A stretch of DNA of 64,000 nt, taken from assembly GCA_024345305.1 (NCBI GenBank), contig BRON01000013.1, forward strand, positions 806,001 to 870,000. Reading direction: 5' to 3'. The notes under the pieces were generated by a model. The model searched no databases. It was not told the DNA's origin and saw nothing but the letters and a program-made list of their open reading frames with translations. Position 1 is the stretch's first letter; each line of letters starts with the position of its first letter. Shown here one piece after another: positions 21,364 to 33,200 of the stretch. This DNA comes from Mrakia gelida. Its lineage: Eukaryota > Basidiomycota > Tremellomycetes > Cystofilobasidiales > Mrakiaceae. A program made the position numbers and the translations under genes.

Positions 21364-24300
21364 ATGACTTCCAGGATGTCAGAGTCGCAAGAGTGTGCAC
21401 CTCTTCTCGGTCCATCGTCGAAAGTGCTATCGGAAACGACCGTCTGTGAGTGCCAGCGAAGGTGAAAGAAAGCGGGAGGGAAGGGAACGTCGAAGCTCAC
21501 TCCTCCTTCCTTCTCCCTCCCTTTGGTCCTCAGATCCCCTCATTCATCAGATCAGAAGAGACATCATCGTGAGCCCTCGCATTACCAGTCTCTTCTCTAC
21601 CCTCTCTGATCACTTGCTTTTCTCTTATCGCAGGAGCATATCGGTGAGATCCAGCTTCGTTGTTGAAGGAAGTGAGGTCATCAAGCTCACCTTTCCGTCC
21701 CTTCTGTTCTTCTCTTCTCCCAGACACCCCACTCAGCTTCGAACAGCTTCTCGCTCCGGACACCACTTACACCGTCGTCCGACCTCTGACCGAGAAGTAC
21801 GCTGCGTACGCGAATCATGCGACTGGTGAGCTCCAATCACCAACGAAACGAGCGGTCCAAGAGCCCCCCTTCGCAGTTCTCGTTGCTCACCCTTGTTCTC
21901 CTTCTGTTCCCAGTCTTCTGCCTTCTCCTCAACAGAGTAGAGTTCATTCGACTCGCCAACACCTCCCTGTCGCTCTCGACCCTCTCGACCAGCAGAGCAG
22001 CCCTCTGCGAGCTCCTCGCCATCCGTCTCTTTCGAGCCTGGAGCGAGCGGACCGTCGAGCTCGCGACCGTCCTGCTTACGCCTTGGGATCTCTACAAGGG
22101 ATGCGGGGAGGACGTGAGAAGGAAGCTCGAAGAGGAAGGGGAGGAGGAGGTACAAGCCGTTGGGAACGCTCTCGAAATGGCCATCTTGTCCAAGTCCAAG
22201 CGTTTCATCAAGAGTCCCTCGTGTCAGAAGGGTTCGTTGTTTCTCATCCGTTCGTTGAACTTGACCTTCTCTCTCCCAAGCTGACAGCTTTCGTACCTTC
22301 TTCCTTTTGCAGTCATCGAAGGAGTATGGAGCGGAAGAGTCGTCTACCAAGCAGCCTCGAACTCTCACGCGATCATCGCCGACGTGAGTGCCTTTTCTAG
22401 TCGCCACTGTCACGTCTACGTCTGACTGAAACGAAAGGACTCGGTCCTCTACCAGAACTACAAGAGGAAGCCGATCTCGATCTACAACCCTCATCTCGCT
22501 CCTACGCTCGATCATTACCGGTTCGTTCTCGCGTCCTTCTTTCCCATCCTCCCCGTCCTCTTCTCCCTCTCCACTTCCACAATGTCATTCGTCTCGTGCT
22601 CACCGATGCATATATCTGACGTTCCACCTACTATCTTTCTTCGTTATCAGGCTCAAAGTCCCTCGAATCCGCGCCATGCTCGAGTACTGTAACTTCCTCA
22701 TCCTCTTCGTCCTCTTCGTGATCGCTCTCGAAGCTTCAGAAAGAGATCGCATTAACCTCGGAGAATGGGGATTCATCATCTACGCTGCTGGTGAGTCTCT
22801 TATTCCTCGTCGCTTCTCTCTCCTGACCGCGTACGGAGACGATCGCTCGTCGCGTCAACTCCCTCGATCTGACCTCTTCTCGTTCGTCGCTTCTTTCCCC
22901 TTTCGCATCCAGGATTCACTCTCGACAAGTTCGCTGCGATGCAAGAGCACGGAATTAAGCTTTACTCGGCCAACCTCTGGAATGGTGAGTTGTTCGGACC
23001 CTCCCAGCTGGCCCTCGTCTCGCTGGGATCAAACTGACGACGGAGGACTTCCTTCATTCCTCAGGCTTCGATCTCGCCTTCGTCATCATCTACCTCTCAT
23101 ACCTCTCCTTCAGGACTTATGGTCTCGCTTTCACCTACCATGAGTGGTCTGCTGTGCTCGGGAATGATATCCTCGCTGTGGGAGCTTGTAAGTCGACTCG
23201 CGTGCGACTTGCTTCGCCTCTCCTCTCGACTGACTAGCTCTCGTTCATCTCGGGTCGACGGAACAGGTCTCATGTTCCCTCGGTACGTTTAAAAGTTATC
23301 GTCGAGCCTTATCCGTGAGTGACGAGTCGAAACGAACGAACGGCTGACCTCGTCTCACTTTTCCCCTTCGAAACAGACTCGCCTTCGTCACGCTCAGCGA
23401 CAACCTGATGATCCTCGCTCTCAGGTCGATGCTGGTCGAGTTCTCGTTGCTCAGTGAGTCATGCTCTCGTCGCCTCTCGAGGTTGTTTTCGATGCGAATC
23501 CAACGCTGACCTCCTCTCGACGCGTCGCTTCTCCCCGTTCCCTCGTCGCAGTGTTCAGTGAGTCCTACCTCTCCCTCTCGACCCCCCCCCCCCCCCCCTT
23601 CACGCTCACAAGCTGATCGATCTCCTCCTGATCTCTTAGTCGCCGTGTTCTGCTTCCTCGGCTTCCTCTACGCTCTCTTCACCCTCGCTGAGAAGACGCA
23701 TCCCGTCTCTGAGATTGTGAGTCGCATTGTCGCGCTCGAGACTCTATGAAAGATCTCTGCTGATCTACATCTCTCTTTATTCTTTAGTCCTGGTGGATGC
23801 TGGACATCTGGTTTGGGCTGGACGCGTGAGTTTCTCTCGTCGAATCCATCTCTCGACCTCGAACGTCTTCATTGACGTCTCTCCTTCTTTCCTCCACCTC
23901 CTATCTCTCAGATCCGGATTCGCGAACTCAGGAGAGATCCATCCCATCTTCGGTCCAGTTCTCATGGTCGTCTATGCCTGCCTCAGTAACACTCGTTCGT
24001 CTTTTACTCCCTTCGTCGCGTCTTGCCCCCTCCCTCCCCCCCCCTTTTCCGCTCTCCTTGACTCATTCGTCTCTTCCGTTCTCCTCGAACAGTCATTTTG
24101 ACTGTCCTCGTCGCCATCCTCTCCAAGACCTTCGCCGACATCAGTGCCGACGCCGCCGCCGAGTCGATGTTCCGAAAAGCAGTCTCGACCATCGAGGGAG
24201 TCAAGTCCGACGCCGTCTCGAGTTACCAAGCTCCTTTCAACATCGTCGCCGTTTTGTTCATGTTCCCTATGAAGGTCAGCACGTTGACCTTTCTCCTTTT

Positions 24301-25956
24301 TCGTCGCTGCATCGCGTCGAAAGGCGTCGAACGAGAAAGCTGAACCCTCTCTCCCCCCTCTCCTCACGTTCAGTTCTTCCTCTCGCCACGATGGTTCCAC
24401 AAGGTCAACGTAGTCTTGATTCGGGTTTCAGCGTTCCCTATCCTGCTGGCTATCTCGTGAGTTCCGAGGAGTGGCCCTCGAAACGGTGAGGACAAGACGA
24501 AAGACGTCAAACTGATCCGTTCCGTTTTCTTCGATCAGGGTCTACGAACGACAAGTCTTCCAGCAGAGGTCTTCGTTCTGGGACGTACTGAGTAACAAGG
24601 TCGAGACTTTCATCGATACGTTACCGAGAGCGTTCCAGCACATCCGTGGGTCCGTTTCCAAAAGCCCAAGACTCGAAGTCCAGCGCTGATCTTCCCGTCT
24701 TTCGTTTCCCTCTTCAGCCTTCGTTGACGGTCTTGTGAGTAGGATTGACGTTGAAGCTGGGCAACACATACATTTAGCTTACCGACTTCTTTTTCGCGCT
24801 TCAGGTCGGAACCTCCTCGGAGATCGAACAGGTTTTCGAGATCGAAGACGAAGTCGGCGGACGGCAAGGATGGTTCGTCGTTCTCCTCTTCTTACCCTCC
24901 CTTTGCGACCTCAAATTGCTCGAACTGACCCTCCCTTTCCTCTTTGCCCATTTTTACTCTCAGGGACGACCAGTCCGACGACGAAGGATGGGAACCGTCT
25001 GCTGTCCAACGAGTACCCGAAGGAGTTCCCGGCGACGCGTCTTCCTCCCTCGATCCTCACGCCATCTCCTCTTCCCCCGACGAACTCACTCCGTCATCCC
25101 CTGATCATCAACCTCCCTCGTCACCACCTCTGTCTTCCAACCCACCGACCGGAGATCAACCGACTCCCACCAAGAAGGTCGCCTTCCCTTCCTCAACCTC
25201 CTTCGCCTCCTCTCTCGAGATCCCCTCGCCTCGCAAACGACGAACCTCGATGGACGGAATGAACCGAGTCGCTCCCTCCCCTCTCGCGCGTCTCTTTATC
25301 ACTCCCGGATCTTCCAACGTCGGAAACGCTTCTGGAATCGGAGGAGGAGGACAGACAAGGTCGCCGATGAGCTCGAGCTTCTCGATGGGTCACTTTGGAA
25401 GGAGAGCGATGTCGATGTCGACGACGAATCAGGAGCCCTTCGGCGGTCATCGGAGGACGTCTTCTTCGGCTACTACTCATAACCCTCACATCCCTTCACC
25501 GATCCCCGAGGGAAGGACACCGAGCGAGTGGGAGGGAAGCGAGGGAGGGAAGAAGCCTCAGCCTTCAGGGATCTCGAAGACGAAGAAGATTGGAGACGCG
25601 AGCGATGTAGTCGAGCATAGGGAGGTTCTGGGTGGGGATAAGATACCAGGAGCTGAGGTGCTGGAGGATGTGAGTCCCTTTCGTTTCTCGTCGAGACGAG
25701 CGCTCATCCTCGAACGATCCGAACTGATCGTCGCCTTCCTTTCTCATTCTGCAGCGAGTCAAAGAAATGGAGAAGAAGCTCGAGACGATGACTGAAATGA
25801 TGGAAAAGATGATGGGCATGGTTTCAAAGCTGGGTCCCCTGAAATCAGAGAACAACTCTGGTGAGTCTCCCTCCTTTTCTCGTCGCATCTCGACGCGTGC
25901 TGACCTCCTTGGTCCTCATTCTTCTTCTCTCTCCAGAGTTCGCGCTCGAGGACTAG
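21364..25956 (+). CDS. YVC1: Vacuolar TRP-family cation channel Yvc1
   Basis: This encodes a fungal TRP channel that releases calcium from the vacuole. The first exon starts MTSRMSESQECAPLLG (21364), and about 18 exons follow. N-terminal cytosolic helices include TPLSFEQLLAPDTTYTVVRP, VFCLLLNRVEFIRLANTSLS and AALCELLAIRLFRAW. Transmembrane helices include MLEYCNFLILFVLFVIALE, FDLAFVIIYLSYLSF, DNLMILALRSMLVEFSLLMF and IAVFCFLGFLYALFTLAEKT. The pore region reads SWWMLDIWFGLDASGFAN, then EIHPIFGPVLMVVYACLSNT and LILTVLVAILSKTFADI, the most typical Yvc1 segment. The C-terminal tail is acidic and Ser/Pro-rich and ends in a predicted coiled coil (RVKEMEKKLETMTEMMEKMM), as in yeast Yvc1, where it supports tetramer formation. 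One exon is only 6 nt (23552-23557) and is needed to keep LLMFIAVF in frame. Length and order match the family. Likely controlled by vacuolar calcium, stretch and lipid, by family knowledge. Confidence 0.93.
23552..23557 (+). other. 6-nt micro-exon inside the Yvc1 gene
   Basis: Between two introns with clear GTGAGT donors and AG acceptors lies the hexamer TGTTCA. The preceding exon ends with A and the next begins TC, giving A-TG / TTC / A-TC, that is Met-Phe-Ile. This restores the conserved transmembrane sequence ...SLLMFIAVFCF. The intron just downstream carries a run of 17 C at 23582-23598. Without this hexamer the helix would lack two residues, though the frame would hold. Confidence 0.75.
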
Positions 25957-26300
25957 AGCCGCCAATTTCTCAAACGATAACGATATGTAAACGACGTGAT
26001 ACGACGGACGGACGGACGATCTGATGAAGCTTCTCGAACCTCTGTCGCGAGACGCGTCGGACTCTGTACTTCGCCCGCTTTTTGCTCAGGCTCGCAAGCT
26101 ACTTTGCGCCAGGCAGAGCGAATCCAAATACAACCGAAGACGAGGAAGAAAAAAGAGAAACAGGGCCAAAGGGCTGAAAAACATGGGAGGAAAGGACGAG
26201 GCACAAATCGAAGAAACGCGAGCGAGGATAAGAAAGAGAGAAGAAACGAACGATCGAATACCAAACCGAAGTGAGCCAACCACTACGCATGCTCGAACCT
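25957..26300. other. Convergent intergenic space
   Basis: 344 nt between a plus-strand and a minus-strand gene end. A GACGCGTC lies at 26051. No gene is supported. Confidence 0.4.
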
Positions 26301-28448
26301 CTACCTCGACCAGCCCTCTACCCTTCCTCCCTCCGACGCAACAGCGAAATCATCTCCTGGCTCTCGAACCACGACGCGACCGATCTTCTCCAGTCTGCTC
26401 GCCAGCAGGTCGAGGTCCGAATCAATCACGACTCCTGCTCGTTTGGTTGATGGTTTCCTGGACAGGAGAGGCGCGAACTCGGGCATCGTGTCGAGAGGGG
26501 TTTGAGGAGAGTCGCGAGATCGAGGAGGTGGGGAGGCTGAGTGGGAAGAGGTTGGAGGGGTTGGGAGGGCTATTGTTGGAGGGGGACCGCGAGGTTGGGG
26601 GTGGGAGGAGAAGGATCGATGAGGTTTGGAGGCGCTGGAGGATACGGTGGAGGTTGGAGAGGAGGGGAGAGGGGAGGTGATGGAGGGACGAGGAGAGCGC
26701 GTGTAGGGCATGGAGGGTTCGAGAGGGGAGAGGGAGAGTTGTTTCTAGAAGGGTGGGAGGGAAATGGGGCAGCGTCAGCGACGGGATAGAAGAGGAAAAG
26801 CATGCTGAATTTGAAGAGACTCACAGCAGCGTCCTTCGACTTCCTCGCAGGTGCTTCGACGTCAACCTTCTTGAGCTCCACGACCTCGACCTTTAACCCT
26901 CCCTCCTTCAACGAGCCCAAGCTGATTCGACCGTCCGGCTCCTCTTTCAACGAGGGGATAGACGGAGGACCGCTCGACCTCGACCCACTCCGAGAGAGCT
27001 CTGTCTTGGAGGACGAGGCGAGGGAGGTCGATTTCGGTGATTCACGATTGAATCCGCTTCGCGACTCCATGCTTTGACGCGACGAAAGGCTGGATGCAGG
27101 GAGAGGTCGAAGCATCTGAACGGGACCGGATTGAGAGAAGGCGAATCGTTCACGTGCTTCCATAAAGACTCGGTCGAGAGCTGGGTCTTGGAGCTGGGAG
27201 AGAGAAGAGAGAAGGCGAAGTTAGAATCGGAGGAAGGGTCCGTCGACGCGTCGCACGAAGCGAGTGGAAGCGAGGGTGGCTCACGTTCTTTTCCAGGTCG
27301 TCCAGCTTCGAGTTGATGTATGATGGACTCTTCTTTCGCCCTCTCTTGTGCTCGATATCTGAAACAGTCGTCGCGAAGCAACAGGAAGTCAGAGACGGGG
27401 TTGTCCAACGAGCGGTTAACGAGTTCGTCGCGACGCCGTTCCCTCGACGAGACACTCACAGACGCAGAGGATCTTGACAGCAGCTGAATGAGCTTTTGGT
27501 GTGTCCTCCATGTGGGAGAGAGCTGGAGAGCGAGAAGGACGCAGGAAGGAAATCGAAGGGATCAATCCTCGTTTCGCGAGCTGTTTCCTTTCCGTCGAAA
27601 CAAAGACGAGGTCCAGCCGAAGTCGAAGAGAATACTCACCATATATCACCTGATCTGCTTTCTGTGTAAGCGACAGTCGAACGGAAGAAAGAGGGTCAGA
27701 AAACAGAGAGAGACGGACGACAGAAAAAGGAGGGAAGACTCACCACCCACGAAAAGTCCCTGTCCTGTCCAAGAGAATCGCTGAGGCGCAGCGAGAAACG
27801 CCATAGGAGCGAGGTCAGTTGGTGAGACGAAGAAAAAAAAGGGAGCTTCGTCTGAAGGGACGAACAAGGAAGGGTGAAGACCGTTGACTGCCATCGTTCG
27901 CAGAGGTCGGGGAGGGAGGGAAGGTGAACGAGAGGGAGCACGCGGACTGTTTGAGCACTCGGAGACAAAGGGAAAGAGGGAAGGTTGGGGAGACGGCGAG
28001 GTTGCTGAAGCAGGAAGGAAGGCGGGGGAACTGGAGGAGGGGGAGGAAGCGTTGATGAGTCGCGAGACTTCTCTTCCCTGACGCGAGTTGAAGGGCTGAC
28101 TCACCAGATGAAAGGTGAAGATGAAAAGAGGCTTGTAGTGGTTGAAGACGAAAGCAGCTGGACGATCACCACGAGGAAGAAAGGCGAGATAAGAGGACAC
28201 GGTCCTCGCGGACGAGAGGGGTTGAGAGTCTCCCTCCCCTCCGCCTGTTTGACCAGCCTTTTCTCCTAACCTGACTCGCGTCTGTGTTGATGCTGGGCCT
28301 GGGCTGGGCGCTGAATGTTGGTGGGATGGGAGGAAGGTCCCTCTGGGAGTCGTTCGTGGAAAGAGAACGGCGTTGGCGGGCGGCGCGACGCGTCTTGTCG
28401 CTGTTTGTTTCGAGAAAGCGTCGCAGGAGAGCGACGAAAAGAGCCCAC
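26301..28448 (-). CDS. Unrecognised protein, helical core with Ser/Pro-rich tail
   Basis: Eight exons can be joined in phase from MGSFRRSPATLSRNKQRQ (28448). They continue AAFVFNHYKPLFIFTFHL; a Ser/Pro segment; a small exon DRDFSWV; KADQVIYALSHMEDTPKAHS; AAVKILCVYIEHKRGRKKSP and SYINSKLDDLEKN; LQDPALDRVFMEARERFAFS; a Ser-rich linker; EVVELKKVDVEAPARKSKD; and a Ser/Pro-rich end with SDLDLLASRLEKIGRVVV just before the stop at 26301. The helical core near the middle is the part most likely to be conserved. Several N-terminal splice choices are ambiguous, because the region is CT-rich and open in more than one frame. I do not recognise the family. It is separated from POP5 by about 220 nt. Confidence 0.5.
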
Positions 28449-28670
28449 GCTGAACCAGATTCTCCTGGAACAGGGGAGTTGAGCTCGGTCGAGTAGTGAT
28501 TCGGCCGAACCCCGAGCGAGCGTTCAATTGAAGGAAGGACGAAGGGCAGGGCGAACTCTGGAGCGAGCGACCTTCCTTCCTCCTCCCCTCCAGCACTACC
28601 TCAATCAGACTTTCCCACTGTCTCCCACGATACAAGACACTCGGATTTTGATACTGACCATTCAATAAGC

Positions 28671-29870
28671 TCAATCCGTCAATCCCTCAACGACCTTCTT
28701 CTCCCTCTCCTCCCACCCCTTCCATCCTCCATCTCCCTCAGGCGTTACCAGCTTCACCGCCTCGCCATCTCCATCTCCATCCGTATCCTCCAGAGCTCTC
28801 TTCTTGCTCCCAGCGACTGCCTTCGACGCTGTGGGTGTCGAAGTCCCGCTCGTCGACGCGGCCGGCGGGTTGGTGGAAAGAGAGTCGAGGATGGTTGAAA
28901 CGATGGTTCGGTTGTAGGTGATGGTTGCGAGTTGGATCTTTTTGATGGTGCCTGGATAAGACAAGTGTGTAGAAAACGATGGTCAGAACATGCTCGAAGA
29001 AAAGCGGACAGGAGGAGAGAAGCGAGAGGGAGGGGGAGGGAGGGAAGGAAAGACGAAGCTCACCAGAACAGTGAACGACTCTGGCGACGACCTTCTCGCC
29101 GTTGACGGATCCCAACATGGATAGAGCGGCCCATACGGTCCGGTGGTGATCTCGAGAGGTCCGAATGATGCAGAGAGAGGTGTTGGGAGAGTAGTATTTC
29201 ACTGTGAGAAGGGAGAAGAGGCGAAGGGAAGGGATTTTGAGGTCAGCTTCGCTCTCCGTCTTCTCGACCTTCATTCTTCCTCCTTAGACTGCCAACTTCT
29301 ACGACCCAGTTCAAATGAAGGTTCGTAGACTCACCGCTCGTATTCCCTCCTACTCGACCCCAACCATCGTCTCCGAAAACCTGGACGACGGACGACTTGA
29401 GAGCATGGTAGATCGACCTCTCATCGAGTTTCTTCTGTTTCCCGCTGATAGGATTCGGAGGAGGAGGAAGGAGGAGTGGTAAGGGACCGAGCAGAGGCCA
29501 ATGAGGTTCCGAGTCGTTTGGGTCCTCGTCCGAGTCTTCAGAGGAACCGTCGTCGTCGTCGTCCGAGGAGGGAGGTTTGGAGGAGGAAGAAGGACCAGCT
29601 GCTGAAGGCCGTTCTTTGGACTTCTTCTTCCTTTTAGAGGGTGGAGGTGGGATATAGGATGACTCTGGTGCTGTGCTCAGCGGGATAGGTGGGGAGTTGG
29701 TCGAAGAGGAGGTGGACGGGCGAGAGGGGACGGGTTGGGAGGAAGGGAAGAGGAACTCGACGAGGAACCAACGGTTCTGCAGCGATCAGAGGCGAGAGGG
29801 AAAGGTCAGTTTCGAGTGTCTATTAGGTAGTAGTACATATGGATGAGCTACTGACCTTAAATCTGACCAT
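28671..29870 (-). CDS. POP5: Ribonuclease P/MRP protein subunit Pop5
   Basis: This is a small subunit of the nuclear RNase P and RNase MRP complexes, which trim the 5' end of tRNA precursors and process rRNA. A five-codon first exon (MVRFK, 29870) is followed by NRWFLVEFLFPSSQ, matching the MVRFKxRYLLVEL start of Pop5. A long Ser/Pro/acidic insert (KRKKKSKERPSAAG; SSDDDDDGSSEDSDEDPND) is unusual for the family. Conserved core segments then follow: LDERSIYHALKSSVVQVFGD, YYSPNTSLCIIRTSRDHHRT, VWAALSMLGSVNGEKVVARV, VHCSGTIKKIQLATITYNRT. The last helix and a charged tail end at 28671. The RTSRDHHRTVWAALS...V.HCSGTI pattern is diagnostic. The insert makes the protein longer than the roughly 170-residue norm. 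Confidence 0.9.
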
Positions 29871-30371
29871 GCTGAAGGGAGAGAGGGGAGGGAGAGGGTG
29901 AAGGGTGAAGGGACAACTCGGTTCATCGAAATGTTGAGCTCGACGTCGACCAGTTTGGTCGTCAAGTCGGATCCGTGGTCGTCAGGGGGGCATATCTGCT
30001 CTGGATCTCGTATAGGTACTATGATGTCGTTCACCTGGAAACTTCCTCGACTTCGAACCTTCCGAGGAAAAACGAGAACCGCAAAGAAAAATCAAGACTC
30101 GACGCGTCTCGCATGACCCTTCGTCTCCTTGCGCGACTCGTTCTTCTGCTCCTTCTCTTACCGACGAAGCTCAAAGCGATGTCTTGACGAGAAACGCGAG
30201 GCTGACTGAGAGTCGGGGACTCAAGTAAAAACTTCCTTCTACGCCCTTCCTTCTCGTTCCATGCGTGTTGCCCCTCGTTTCGGCCCAGGGCGGCGAGGAC
30301 TCTGACTCGTCCAAACTCGTCTTCCTTCTTTCCTCGTTCGCCTTCTCTCCTTCAACCGCATCCCCGCTATC
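29871..30371. promoter_or_regulatory. Divergent promoter region, POP5 / arrestin-like gene
   Basis: 501 nt between two divergent start codons. It holds CT-rich stretches typical of fungal transcription starts before 30372 and a GACGCGTC at 30101. No specific regulatory element was identified. Confidence 0.4.
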
Positions 30372-32750
30372 ATGGCTTCCTCCTCCTCCTCGTCGTCTTC
30401 CTTCTTCACTTCCACCTCGATGACTCACCTTCCTCCTCCTCCCGACTACTCTCCTCCCGTCGTAACGAACGCTTCCCAACGATCTCCTTTCCTCCCGTCC
30501 GTGCCCTCCCTCCCTCCCTCTCCCTCCACCTCTCCTTCAGACGCTATGGTTGCAGCTTTTCCCCTCGAGGACGTCCTACCCACCAAGTCAGGAGAACCCT
30601 CGAAAGGATCCCGTCACCTCCCTCATCTCATCTCAGCAGCTCTCTCGCTCTCCCTCACCAAACCATCGATCCACGTCGTCCTTTCAGAACCGGTCGTCTT
30701 CATCACTCCTCCCAAGGTTGACGAGTTCGGACTCACCCCTAGGGACTATGGCATCCAGGGATCAGAAGATGATGGCAAGGATGTGAGTTATCTCCTCACT
30801 TTTTGCGAACGATTTGACGAGGAGGAGAGGGCGAGGACCAAGGCATCACCTCACCCTTTCGGGCTTCCTCGCCATCGTCCCTCTCGATTCCTTCGCCTTT
30901 TCAACCTGCCCCACCTTTGCACGCAGATTTGACTGACCCCGAATGATACTTCACTCTCGCAGGGGAACCTCTCGGGATTCGTCAACGTCGTTTCGCCTCA
31001 GAGACGCTTCGTTCAGGGCATTCGTTTGGAGCTTCAAGGTCGCCATCGTCTCGTGTTCCCTGACACCTACTGGGAGGACGATATCTTCCTGAAGAAGTCT
31101 CTGCTCGTAGGAGGATCAAAGGGGCTCTGGTTGGAGAAGGGCGTCAACACGTTCGTTTTTTCTTCCCTTCTCGACCTCCGGAGCGGACGCCCTTTCTGAC
31201 GCGTCGTCGTCCCCTTTTCCTTTTCCTGCAGCTGGGAGTTCTGCATAACCATTCCTTCGTCGAGTCCCGTGTACGATCTCACCTCTTCCGGGTTCACCAA
31301 GTACGCGTTGACAGCGACGGTGTTGGGCTCGGGAAGCTACCTTCGAGGAGATCTCACGCAGACCAAGAATGTCATGACGGCCTGTTCGTCCTCCTCCGTC
31401 TCCCCTTCTTCTAATTTCGTGCTCCATTCTGACCTTGCTCCGCTTTCTTTCGATATCACAGGCAAGCCAGATCGAGAGACGACCATCCTTCACGTTAACC
31501 AGCAGTCCCTTTCAGATCACTTCGGTCCTTTCGCTTTCGAACTCTCGTCGAACGTGAGCTCGCCCTCTCTCCTCTCTCTTCTCCTCCCTCGAGGCTGACG
31601 GCCTATGCACTTCTTTTTCGCACTCCAGGAATTCCTCGTCGGCGGTGGACTTACCAGCAGCATCACCCTCGCCGCTCCTCCACCAACTCTCACCATCTTC
31701 GCCGTCAACGTCTACCTCCAACAAACGACCAAGATCACCTCCCCGAAGAACCCGACTCGAACCTCCGAGGTCAAGGGACCCAGGAGGTGGATCGTTCGAC
31801 AGGGAGAGAAGGACGGGTACGCTGAGACTGGGTTTGCCGAGAAGGCGAGGAAGAAGGGAACGGTGATTTTCGAAGGGAGCAAGGTTGGGAAGACGGGTGG
31901 GTTGAAGGAGGGAGAGATGTGGAAATGGAACAGGTTTGGGAGATTGGTGAGTCTTCCTACTACTTTCAAGGACGTCTTCTCGAAGTTCTCGTGCCGTGAG
32001 CTGACCTCTCTTCGTTTTTCTTGCTCTTCGTTCGACTCGCTCAGCCTACGGATCGTCAAATCCGACCCACCACGATTCCTGGAACCCTCTCGCCTTTCAA
32101 GTTCTCCTCCGAGCTCGTCGTCGAGGTCGTGTTCAACGAGGCCACCGATGCTACCGTCAAGATCGCTACCCTCTTCCGTCAACCAGTTTACCTCGCCTCG
32201 TTCGTCGCATCCACCTTTCCTTCCGCTCTCGTCTCGCCGTCGCTGACTTTCTTTCTCCCTCCTTTCGCTCATTCTAGCTGTGCCTGCACCCTCTCAGCCT
32301 TAAATCTTCCCAACTACGGCAGCGAGGAGATCTCTCCCAACTTGAAAGCCGATGGAAGGTGAGTCTCGCTTTGTTTCGTTCGACGGGAGCGCTCTTCCTT
32401 CGTTCTCGCTGACTCCTTCCTCCGCGTCTCTCCCTTAATCCAGTGCGTTCTGCATGTGTGACGAGAAGTTCGAGAAACTCGAAGAGGACGCCATCGCTCT
32501 TATGCGTAACGGAGGACGAGAGCTGGACGGAGAGTTCATCACGGAGAGGAGGCGAGGAGGGTCGCTCGACGAGCTTCTGGGAGAGTCGGACAGTGGGAGG
32601 GAGGAGTCGAGAGGAACAGGAGGAGGAGAGGGTCTTGGTTTCGTTCCTTACTCGGCTGGATGTGCAGAGGAGGTCGCCGAGGAGCAGCAGCTGGGATCGG
32701 GAATGGTGATGGTTGACGGGAGGGTGAGGAAGATTGGCGAGATTTGCTGA
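30372..32750 (+). CDS. Alpha-arrestin-like protein
   Basis: Start at 30372 after CT-rich DNA. The first exon is a Ser/Pro-rich disordered stretch, then LTKPSIHVVLSEPVVFITPP, the first beta strands of an arrestin N-domain. The following exons give SGFVNVVSPQRRFVQGIRLE, LQGRHRLVFPDTYWEDD, LLVGGSKGLWLEKGVNTWEF, CITIPSSSPVYDLTSSG, FTKYALTATVLGSGSYLRGD, then the C-domain with EFLVGGGLTSSITLAAPPPT, IFAVNVYLQQTTKITSPKN and TTIPGTLSPFKFSSELVVEV. The strand pattern (GxVxVxSPxxxxVxxIxLxLxG and W.F.I.IP...P) fits fungal arrestin-like trafficking adaptors, which link Rsp5-type ubiquitin ligases to transporters. The acidic, Gly-rich C-terminus has no clear PxY motif that I could see. An Ig-fold protein of another class is the alternative. 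Confidence 0.68.
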
Positions 32751-33200
32751 GCTTCGAGCTCAAAGCATCGGTCTTGCTCGTTCGTTTCTACTCTAGCTTT
32801 GGGTTTAGGTTTCTTGGTTCTCGGTCTGTAGCACTAGTCTGTGAGTAACGCTGATACGACTGTATTTATCTCTCGCTCGAACGCTCAGCGAAAGGAAAGC
32901 CTCGCCAGTCGGTCCAGCTCCAACGCGTCGACTCCTTCTCTTCGTCGCTGTGATCAGCAACAGCCGTTCATTTAAGAGAATCAAGGTATTGAGCGCCGAG
33001 ACCCAAGAGTAGGTAAGTAGGTAAGAGAGGGGTTGTAGGATATCCGAGATGTGCGAGATCTGAAGGGGAAGTGCGAAACGAAAGAGGGAGGGGAAGAAAA
33101 AAAGCGAAGGGAGCGAGGGAGATGCAAAGCGACGAACACGTAGAGAAAAGAACAAGAAAAGCAAGAAAGGGAAGATGCAGCCTAGAGGTCTGAGTCTAGT
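32751..33200. other. Convergent intergenic space
   Basis: 450 nt of AT-richer DNA between two genes that end towards each other; expected to hold both 3' untranslated regions. Nothing else seen. Confidence 0.4.

Noticed and set aside
28449..28674. Upstream extension of the 26301-28448 gene beginning MSLLNGQYQNPSV at 28674.
   Set aside because: It lies in a different frame from the joined exons and abuts the end of POP5; the start at 28448 connects in phase with the next exon.
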